DNA of 6,083 bases from an uncultured Micrococcus sp. Its GTDB lineage: Bacteria > Actinomycetota > Actinomycetes > Actinomycetales > Micrococcaceae. The notes under the pieces were generated by a model. It had not been told where the DNA came from, did no database searches, and was given only the letters and a program-made list of their open reading frames with translations. The DNA is taken from positions 1-6,083 of the forward strand of contig CAMIOJ010000141.1 of NCBI GenBank assembly GCA_946222435.1, written 5' to 3'. Positions 1 through 5,233 of the stretch are shown piece by piece (within the stretch, counting starts at the first letter, position 1; the number at the start of each line of letters is the position of its first letter). A program made the translations under genes and the position numbers.

Positions 1-34
1 CGCGTCCGCCGTTGGCGGCCGTCCGTCCCGGCGC

Positions 35-50
35 ATCCGGTCGATCCGGT
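35..50. repeat. Short tandem direct repeat ATCCGGT upstream of dnaE
   Basis: The heptamer ATCCGGT occurs at 35-41 and again at 44-50, separated by CG. It lies 14 bases before the dnaE Shine-Dalgarno sequence. A small inverted repeat, CCGCC-GTT-GGCGG, lies further upstream at 6-18. Nothing in this leader reads as a clear -10 element. The repeat could be a regulator half-site pair or chance in GC-rich DNA. Confidence 0.25.
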
Positions 51-63
51 GCGCCCCGCGCCC

Positions 64-74
64 AGGAGGAAGAG
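64..74 (+). promoter_or_regulatory. Ribosome binding site of dnaE
   Basis: AGGAGGAAGAG is an extended purine tract. The core AGGAGG (64-69) is 13 bases from the ATG, which is rather long, but the second half GGAAGAG (68-74) leaves 8 bases. It supports the ATG at 83. No ATG, GTG or TTG occurs in the same frame between the window start and position 83, so 83 is the first available start. Confidence 0.75.
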
Positions 75-82
75 CCGCACCG

Positions 83-3000
83 ATGACCGCGCCCGCCGAG
101 ACCGCCGCCGAGGCCACGAAGGACGGTGGCTTCGTCCACCTGCACACGCACACCGAGTACTCGATGCTCGACGGCGCCGCGAAGCTCGACGAGCTGTTCG
201 CGGAGGCCAACCGCCTCGGCATGGACTCGCTGGCCATCACGGACCACGGCTACCTCTTCGGCGCCTTCGACTTCTGGAACAAGGCCAGGCAGGCCGGCGT
301 GAAGCCCATCATCGGCCTGGAGGCCTACCTGACGCCGGGGGAGCAGCACCGCACGGACAAGTCCAAGACCCGCTGGGGCGAGCCCCACCAGCGCGGCGAC
401 GACGTCTCCGGAGGCGGCGCCTACACCCACATGACCCTGCTGTCCGAGGACAACACGGGCATGCACAACCTCTTCAAGATGGGCTCGATCGCCTCGCTGG
501 ACTCGGTCTACGCCAAGTGGCCGCGCATCGACCGTGAGCTGCTCAGCCAGTACTCCAAGGGGCTGATCGCCACCACCGGGTGCCCCTCCGGCGAGGTCCA
601 GACCCGGCTGCGCCTGGGCCAGTACCGGGAGGCCCTGCAGGCCGCCTCGGACTTCCGGGACATCTTCGGCAAGGACAACTTCTACTGCGAGATCATGCAC
701 CACGGCCTCGACATCGAGCGCCGGGTCATGACGGACCTGCGGCGGCTGGCCAAGGAGCTGGACCTGCCGTTCGTGGCCACGAACGACCTCCACTACACCC
801 ACGAGCACGACTCGAAGGCGCACGAGGCGCTGCTGGCCATCCAGTCCGGCTCGAAGCTCAACGAGCCGACCTACGACCAGGGCGGCTCGCGCTTCGCGTT
901 CTCCGGCACCGAGTATTACCTGAAGTCCCCGCGCCAGATGCGGGAGCTGTTCAAGGAGCTGCCCGAGGCCTGCGACAACACCCTCGTGATCGCCGAGCGC
1001 TGCGAGGTCTCCTTCGACACGGACGCGAACTACATGCCGCTGTTCCCCACCCCGGACGGGGAGGACGAGACCAGCTGGCTCATCAAGGAGGTCGCCGCCG
1101 GCCTGGACTACCGCTACCCGGACGGGGTGCCGGACCACGTCCGCAAGCAGGCGGACTACGAGCTGGACGTCATCATCTCGATGGGCTTCCCCGGCTACTT
1201 CCTGGTGGTGGCGGACTTCATCAACTGGGCCAAGGACCACGGCATCCGCGTGGGCCCGGGCCGCGGCTCCGGCGCGGGCTCGATGGTCGCCTACGCGCTG
1301 CGCATCACGGACCTGGACCCGCTCAAGCACGGCCTGATCTTCGAGCGCTTCCTCAACCCGGACCGCGTGTCCATGCCGGACTTCGACGTCGACTTCGACG
1401 ACCGCCGCCGCTCCGAGGTGATCGACTACGTCACCCGCAAGTACGGCGACGAGCGCGTCACGATGATCGTCACCTACGGCACCATCAAGACCAAGCAGGC
1501 GCTCAAGGACTCCGCCCGCGTGATGGACCAGCCGTTCTCCATGGGCGAGTCCCTCACCAAGGCGCTGCCGCCGGCGGTCATGGCCAAGGACATCCCGCTC
1601 AAGGACATCGAGGACCCGGAGGCCAAGCGCTACGCCGAGGCCGGGGACTTCCGCCAGCTGATCGACACCGATCCGGTGGCCAAGGAGGTCTTCGAGACCG
1701 CCAAGGGCCTCGAGGGACTGAAGCGCCAGTGGGGCGTGCACGCCGCCGGCGTGATCATGTCCTCCCACCCGGTGATCGACGTCATCCCGATCATGCGCCG
1801 CCTGCAGGACGGCCAGGTCATCACCCAGTTCGACTACCCCACGGCGGAGGGGCTCGGGCTGATCAAGATGGACTTCCTGGGCCTGCGCAACCTCACGATC
1901 ATCTCGGACGCGATCGAGAACGTGAAGGCCAACCGGGACGTCGACCTGGATCTGGAGACCCTCGACGTGGACGACCGGGCCTCCTACGACCTGCTCGCCC
2001 GCGGCGACACCCTCGGCGTGTTCCAGCTCGACGGCGGCCCCATGCGCTCGCTGCTGAAGATGATGCGCCCGGACAACTTCGAGGACATCTCCGCGACCAT
2101 CGCGCTGTACCGTCCGGGCCCGATGGGTGCGAACTCGCACACCAACTACGCGCTGCGCAAGAACGGGCTCCAGGACATCACCCCGATCCACCCGGAGCTG
2201 GAGGAGCCGCTCAAGGACATCCTGGACACGACCTACGGCCTGATCGTCTACCAGGAGCAGGTCATGGCGATCGCCCAGAAGGTGGCGGGCTACTCGCTCG
2301 GCCAGGCGGACATCCTCCGCCGCGCGATGGGCAAGAAGAAGAAGGCCGAGCTGGACAAGCAGTACGAGGCCTTCCACGGCGGCATGATCGAGCGCGGCTA
2401 CTCCGAGGCCGCGGTCAAGGCGCTGTGGGACATCCTGCTGCCCTTCTCGGACTACGCGTTCAACAAGGCGCACTCGGCCGCCTACGGCCTGGTGTCCTAT
2501 TGGACCGCCTACCTCAAGGCCCACTACCCAGCCGAGTACATGGCGGCGCTGCTCACCTCGGTGGGCGACGACAAAGACAAGCTGGCGATGTACCTCAACG
2601 AGTGCCGCCACATGGGCATCACCGTGCTGCCGCCGGACGTGAACGAGTCGCACCAGAACTTCACCCCGGTGGGGGACGACATCCGCTTCGGCATGGGCGC
2701 GGTCCGCAACGTCGGCTCCAACGTGGTGCGCGGCATGGTCCAGGGCCGTGAGGAGAAGGGCGCCTACACCTCCTTCGGCGACTTCCTGGCGAAGGTCCCC
2801 CTGGTGGTCTGCAACAAGCGCACCATCGAGTCGATGATCAAGGCTGGCGCCTTCGACTCCCTCGGCTACGCGCGCCGCGCCCTGCTCGCCGTCCACGAGG
2901 AGGCCGTGGACGCGACCGTCCAGCAGAAGCGCAAGGAGGACCACGGCGAGTTCACCTTCGACATCTTCGCGCTCGGCGGCGGCTCGGACGAGGAGGAGGA

Positions 3001-3679
3001 GAAGTCCGACTCCGTGGCGGTCCCGGACCTGCCCGAGTGGCCGAAGAAGGACAAGCTCACCTACGAGCGGGAGATGCTGGGCCTCTACGTCTCGGACCAT
3101 CCGCTCCAGGGCCTGGACGGCGTCCTTGGACAGTTCGCGGACACGCAGATCACGCGCGTGCTGGACGACGACGGCCCGGCCGACGGCTCGTCCGTGACCA
3201 TCGCCGGCCTGATCACCACCCTCGAGCGGCGCATCGCGAAGTCCTCCGGCAACGCCTATGCCCGCTGCGAGATCGAGGACCTCGGCGGCTCCATGGACGT
3301 CATGTTCTTCGGGCAGGTCTACGCGCCGATCGCCATGATGCTGGCCGAGGACCTGGTGGTGGCGGTCAAGGGCAGGGTCCAGCGCCGCGACGACGGCTCG
3401 GTGGTCCTGTCCGCCCAGGAGCTCACCATCCCGGAGCTCAAGGACGCCGACGGCGGCCCGGTCACCATCACGATCCCGGCGTTCCGCGCCACGGAGGCGC
3501 TCATGGGGCAGCTGGCGGACACGCTGCGCACCCATGACGGGTCCACGGAGGTCCGCCTGCACCTGGCGGGCCGGCGCTCCACCGAGGTCTACCAGCTGGG
3601 ACCGCAGTTCCGGGTCTCCCCGAATCCGGCCCTGTTCGGGGACCTCAAGGTGCTGCTGGGCTCTCACTGTCTGGGCTGA
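83..3679 (+). CDS. dnaE: DNA polymerase III alpha subunit (DnaE1 type), replicative polymerase
   Basis: This is the catalytic subunit of the replicative DNA polymerase, a cytoplasmic enzyme that extends primed DNA with dNTPs. At 1198 aa it has the normal length for actinobacterial DnaE1 and is complete. The N-terminal PHP domain (about 15-280) keeps all nine expected metal ligands: H21, H23, D30, H55, E80, H116, C167, D235, H237. In mycobacterial DnaE1 this site is the proofreading 3'-5' exonuclease. The polymerase core shows GPGRGSGAGS (391-400), the aspartate cluster D433/D435/D437 in PDFDVDF, GVHAAG (551-556), the third catalytic aspartate D597 in MDFLGL, YRPGPMG (676-682) and FNKAHSAAYG (793 on). 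A helix-hairpin-helix region lies near 867-925. A possible clamp-binding motif, TFDIF, is at 958-962, followed by an acidic linker (969-973) and an OB fold (about 1036-1120). No intein or frameshift is seen. It is clearly the DnaE1 rather than the ImuC/DnaE2 type. Confidence 0.98.
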   Translation: MTAPAETAAEATKDGGFVHLHTHTEYSMLDGAAKLDELFAEANRLGMDSLAITDHGYLFGAFDFWNKARQAGVKPIIGLEAYLTPGEQHRTDKSKTRWGEPHQRGDDVSGGGAYTHMTLLSEDNTGMHNLFKMGSIASLDSVYAKWPRIDRELLSQYSKGLIATTGCPSGEVQTRLRLGQYREALQAASDFRDIFGKDNFYCEIMHHGLDIERRVMTDLRRLAKELDLPFVATNDLHYTHEHDSKAHEALLAIQSGSKLNEPTYDQGGSRFAFSGTEYYLKSPRQMRELFKELPEACDNTLVIAERCEVSFDTDANYMPLFPTPDGEDETSWLIKEVAAGLDYRYPDGVPDHVRKQADYELDVIISMGFPGYFLVVADFINWAKDHGIRVGPGRGSGAGSMVAYALRITDLDPLKHGLIFERFLNPDRVSMPDFDVDFDDRRRSEVIDYVTRKYGDERVTMIVTYGTIKTKQALKDSARVMDQPFSMGESLTKALPPAVMAKDIPLKDIEDPEAKRYAEAGDFRQLIDTDPVAKEVFETAKGLEGLKRQWGVHAAGVIMSSHPVIDVIPIMRRLQDGQVITQFDYPTAEGLGLIKMDFLGLRNLTIISDAIENVKANRDVDLDLETLDVDDRASYDLLARGDTLGVFQLDGGPMRSLLKMMRPDNFEDISATIALYRPGPMGANSHTNYALRKNGLQDITPIHPELEEPLKDILDTTYGLIVYQEQVMAIAQKVAGYSLGQADILRRAMGKKKKAELDKQYEAFHGGMIERGYSEAAVKALWDILLPFSDYAFNKAHSAAYGLVSYWTAYLKAHYPAEYMAALLTSVGDDKDKLAMYLNECRHMGITVLPPDVNESHQNFTPVGDDIRFGMGAVRNVGSNVVRGMVQGREEKGAYTSFGDFLAKVPLVVCNKRTIESMIKAGAFDSLGYARRALLAVHEEAVDATVQQKRKEDHGEFTFDIFALGGGSDEEEEKSDSVAVPDLPEWPKKDKLTYEREMLGLYVSDHPLQGLDGVLGQFADTQITRVLDDDGPADGSSVTIAGLITTLERRIAKSSGNAYARCEIEDLGGSMDVMFFGQVYAPIAMMLAEDLVVAVKGRVQRRDDGSVVLSAQELTIPELKDADGGPVTITIPAFRATEALMGQLADTLRTHDGSTEVRLHLAGRRSTEVYQLGPQFRVSPNPALFGDLKVLLGSHCLG

Positions 3680-3692
3680 GGCGCGCTAGGCT
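3664..3692 (+). promoter_or_regulatory. Putative nrdR promoter with -10 TAGGCT
   Basis: TAGGCT at 3687-3692 fits the actinobacterial TANNNT -10 pattern and lies just after the dnaE stop codon. At 17-base spacing the -35 position reads TCACTG (3664-3669), a weak match inside the last codons of dnaE. Transcription would begin near 3699, giving nrdR an untranslated leader of about 80 bases. This would let nrdR be expressed separately from dnaE. I saw no convincing A/T-rich NrdR box here. Confidence 0.4.
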
Positions 3693-3716
3693 CGCTCCAG
3701 ACGTCCCGCACGTCCA

Positions 3717-3739
3717 GGGTGCCCGCGTCCGCGGCGCCC
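3717..3739 (+). other. Possible hairpin between dnaE and nrdR
   Basis: GGGTGCC (3717-3723) can pair with GGCGCCC (3733-3739) through seven pairs including one G-U, with a 9-base loop. An alternative pairing is CCGCG-TC-CGCGG (3723-3734). It could be a weak dnaE terminator or structure in the nrdR leader. There is no T tract. In sequence this GC-rich, such pairings arise easily by chance. Confidence 0.25.
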
Positions 3740-3766
3740 GGCGTCCCCGTCCTCCCCGTCGCCTCC

Positions 3767-3774
3767 GGAAGGAG
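3767..3774 (+). promoter_or_regulatory. Ribosome binding site of nrdR
   Basis: GGAAGGAG ends 6 bases before the GTG at 3781. This good match and spacing decide the GTG start. That start also places the first zinc-ribbon cysteine at residue 3, as expected for NrdR. Confidence 0.85.
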
Positions 3775-3780
3775 CACACC

Positions 3781-4272
3781 GTGCACTGCCCGTACTGCCG
3801 GCATGAGGCCTCCCGGGTGGTGGACTCGCGCTCGCTGGACGACGGCTCGGCGATCCGCCGGCGCCGTCAGTGCCAGGACTGCGGCAAGCGGTTCACCACC
3901 ATGGAGACCACGGCGCTGACCGTGGTGAAGCGCTCCGGGGTGGCCGAGCCCTTCGACCGATCGAAGGTGATCAACGGGGTGCGCAAGGCGTGTCAGGGCC
4001 GTCCGGTGAGCGCGGACGACCTGGCGATGCTGGCCCAGGAGGTCGAGGAGTCCATCCGTGCGACCGGGCATGCCGAGGTGGACGCCCACGACGTGGGCCT
4101 GGCGATCCTGGACCCGCTGCGCCGCCTGGACAAGGTGGCCTATCTGCGCTTCGCCTCCGTGTACCAGGACTTCGAGTCGCTGCAGGACTTCGAGACCGCG
4201 ATCGCGGACCTGCGGGAGATGGGGGACGAGCGCCGGTCTCCGGCTTTACAACCACGCCTGTTCACCAGGTAG
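3781..4272 (+). CDS. nrdR: Transcriptional repressor NrdR of ribonucleotide reductase genes
   Basis: NrdR is a cytoplasmic repressor that binds NrdR boxes upstream of ribonucleotide reductase operons and responds to ATP/dATP, so it adjusts dNTP supply. The protein is 163 aa, close to the usual 150-175. It starts MHCPYC, and the zinc ribbon uses C3, C6, C31 and C34, with the basic run IRRRRQC (25-31) and FTTMET (38-43). The ATP-cone spans about 47-137, including VVKRSG (48-53), EPFDRSKV (56-63) and AYLRFASVYQDF (120-131). It starts with GTG behind a strong ribosome binding site, 101 bases after dnaE. The target genes are not in this window. The tail after residue 145 is not part of the conserved domains. 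Its last codons (GCT TTA CAA CCA) are poor in G/C and include the only in-frame TTA I found; this stretch also reads as a promoter. Confidence 0.97.
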   Translation: MHCPYCRHEASRVVDSRSLDDGSAIRRRRQCQDCGKRFTTMETTALTVVKRSGVAEPFDRSKVINGVRKACQGRPVSADDLAMLAQEVEESIRATGHAEVDAHDVGLAILDPLRRLDKVAYLRFASVYQDFESLQDFETAIADLREMGDERRSPALQPRLFTR

Positions 4273-4275
4273 AGT
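4245..4275 (+). promoter_or_regulatory. Promoter-like sequence at the 3' end of nrdR
   Basis: TTTACA (4245-4250, one mismatch to TTGACA) is followed after 19 bases by TAGAGT (4270-4275), a TANNNT -10. Reading the -35 as TTACAA gives an 18-base spacer. The A of the -10 falls in the nrdR stop codon. A transcript would start near 4282 and meet the strong hairpin at 4313-4352. The same bases can also fold: ACCAC (4251-4255) pairs with GTGGT (4274-4278) and CCTG (4257-4260) with CAGG (4266-4269), so RNA structure is an alternative reason for the sequence. Confidence 0.3.
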
Positions 4276-4281
4276 GGTGCC

Positions 4282-4352
4282 CGGTCGCGGCCCCGCCGCG
4301 GCGCACAGACTGCCGAGGGCGGTTCCGGAGGGGAAGCCGGAACCGCCCTCGG
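4282..4352 (+). ncRNA. Speculative small RNA between nrdR and ppgK
   Basis: This is a candidate only, defined by the promoter-like element just upstream and the hairpin end at 4352. The predicted RNA of about 71 bases would hold two stem-loops: CGCGG (4286-4290) with CCGCG (4296-4300), and the perfect 16-bp stem at 4313-4352. It matches no RNA family I recognise. The simpler reading is that the region is only a terminator for nrdR and ppgK. Confidence 0.15.
4313..4352. terminator. Bidirectional terminator between convergent nrdR and ppgK
   Basis: A perfect 16-bp inverted repeat has arms at 4313-4328 (CCGAGGGCGGTTCCGG) and 4337-4352 (CCGGAACCGCCCTCGG) with an 8-base loop. Two further G-U pairs (4312-4353, 4311-4354) are possible. 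It lies 40 bases after the nrdR stop and 12 bases after the ppgK stop, which suits termination from both sides. Neither side has a T tract, as is common for terminators in high-GC actinobacteria. Confidence 0.85.
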
Positions 4353-4364
4353 TGCATGTGCGGC

Positions 4365-5174
4365 TCAGTTCCCGTCCGCGGGGTCGTCGTGGGCGGCCAG
4401 GGCCGCGCCGACGATGCCCGCGTTGTTCACCAGCTGCGCCGGGACGATCGGGGCGTTGAGCCGCAGCAGCGGCAGGTAGTCGTCCGGGCGCTTCGAGATG
4501 CCGCCGCCGACGATGAACAGGTCCGGGGAGAAGATGCGCTCGACGTGGCCGAAGAAGCGCTGCAGGCGCTCGGCGTACTCGGGCCAGCTCAGCCCCTCGC
4601 GCTCCCGGGCCTTCGCGGAGGCGCGCTTCTCGGCCATCTCGCCGTCCAGCTCCATGGTGCCGACCTCGAAGTTCGGGACGAGGCGGCCGTCGTGGATCAT
4701 GGCCCCGCCGATGCCGGTGCCGAGCGTGATGACCATGACCAGCCCCTGCACCCCGCGGCCGGCGCCGTAGCGGGCCTCGGCGAGCCCGGCGGCGTCGGCG
4801 TCGTTGAGGACCCGCACCGGGCGCCGCAGGGTCTCGGAGAACAGCCCGGCCACATCCGTGCCGATCCAGGACGGGTCGATGTTGTTCGCGGACAGGCAGA
4901 CGCCGTCGCGGACGATCGAGGGGAAGCAGACGCCGAGGGGGGCGTCCTTCGCGGCGGCCTTGGGGCGCCCGTCGAGCTCCTCGGCGATCGCGGAGAGGGT
5001 CTGGGCCACCGCGTCCGGGACCGCCGGCTGCGGGGTGGGGATGCGGAAGCGGTCGCCGCGCAGGGTGCCGGCCTTGCGGCCGGTGCCCAGGCGGACCTGT
5101 CCGCCCTTGATGCCGGTGCCGCCGACGTCGATGCCGACGGTCGTGGGGTACTTGGAGGTGCTCGAGGTGCTCAC
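4365..5174 (-). CDS. ppgK: Polyphosphate glucokinase (ROK family)
   Basis: PpgK phosphorylates glucose to glucose-6-phosphate in the cytoplasm, using inorganic polyphosphate and usually also ATP; it feeds glycolysis in actinobacteria. With the GTG start at 5174 the protein is 269 aa, normal for the family. Visible motifs are the phosphate-binding GIDVGGTGIKGG (14-25), N97-N98, LNDADAAGLAE (123-133) with catalytic aspartate D125, TLGTGIGGAMIHDG (150-163) and IVGGGISKR (221-229). As in other PpgK proteins, the ROK zinc motif CxCGxxGC is absent, and no DNA-binding domain is present, so it is an enzyme and not a ROK repressor. The usual ExGH sugar-binding motif reads E170-V-G-T173, with Thr in place of His. 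The open frame continues upstream to 5351, but that part is antisense-frame shadow inside map and lacks family sequence. The GTG lacks a properly spaced ribosome binding site and looks leaderless. Polyphosphate as the donor is assigned from the family, not shown directly. Confidence 0.93.
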   Translation of the reverse strand: MSTSSTSKYPTTVGIDVGGTGIKGGQVRLGTGRKAGTLRGDRFRIPTPQPAVPDAVAQTLSAIAEELDGRPKAAAKDAPLGVCFPSIVRDGVCLSANNIDPSWIGTDVAGLFSETLRRPVRVLNDADAAGLAEARYGAGRGVQGLVMVITLGTGIGGAMIHDGRLVPNFEVGTMELDGEMAEKRASAKAREREGLSWPEYAERLQRFFGHVERIFSPDLFIVGGGISKRPDDYLPLLRLNAPIVPAQLVNNAGIVGAALAAHDDPADGN

Positions 5175-5181
5175 GGGCGCC

Positions 5182-5210
5182 AGTCTACGGATCCTCCGGG
5201 CGGCTGTCCG
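5182..5210 (-). promoter_or_regulatory. ppgK promoter, placed for leaderless transcription
   Basis: On the minus strand, CGGACA (5210-5205) is a -35 with 4 of 6 matches to TTGACA. After exactly 17 bases comes TAGACT (5187-5182), a good -10. Seven bases then separate the -10 from the GTG, so the expected first transcribed base is the G of the start codon at 5174. No Shine-Dalgarno sequence lies within range: the nearest GGAGG (5197-5193) is 18 bases from the GTG. Both observations fit a leaderless mRNA. Confidence 0.65.
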
Positions 5211-5220
5211 GGAGGATCCG
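5188..5220 (-). terminator. Hairpin after map, overlapping the ppgK promoter
   Basis: CGGATCCTCC (5188-5197) and GGAGGATCCG (5211-5220) form a perfect 10-bp inverted repeat with a 13-base spacer; CGG (5201-5203) and CCG (5208-5210) can pair within the loop. It begins 13 bases past the map stop, fitting a terminator without a T tract. The ppgK -35 lies in the loop and the -10 directly abuts the arm, so the repeat could instead, or also, be an operator. Confidence 0.6.
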
Positions 5221-5233
5221 CCCGTGGCCGCAC

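Noticed and set aside
3..86. End of an upstream gene overlapping dnaE by ATGA (TGA at 84-86)
   Set aside because: The frame is open from the window edge and ends at the dnaE start, but its 27 codons are low complexity with weak third-position G/C bias and match no family I know. Too short to call.
2326..2346. Lysine run (GKKKK) in DnaE as an unusual insertion
   Set aside because: It belongs to the conserved RRAMGKKK motif of bacterial alpha subunits, so it is normal.
580..2751. A 723-residue plus-strand open frame inside dnaE
   Set aside because: It is an alternate frame of a GC-rich gene. Its product is dominated by Gly, Arg, Pro and Ala without motifs, while the dnaE frame carries every polymerase motif across the same bases.
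83..3679. Possible intein or split polymerase in dnaE
   Set aside because: The order and spacing of motifs are continuous, and the length of 1198 residues leaves no room for an intein.
3664..4089. Minus-strand 141-residue frame antisense to nrdR
   Set aside because: It is a shadow of nrdR and the intergenic region. It has no recognisable domain, and the plus-strand nrdR is certain.
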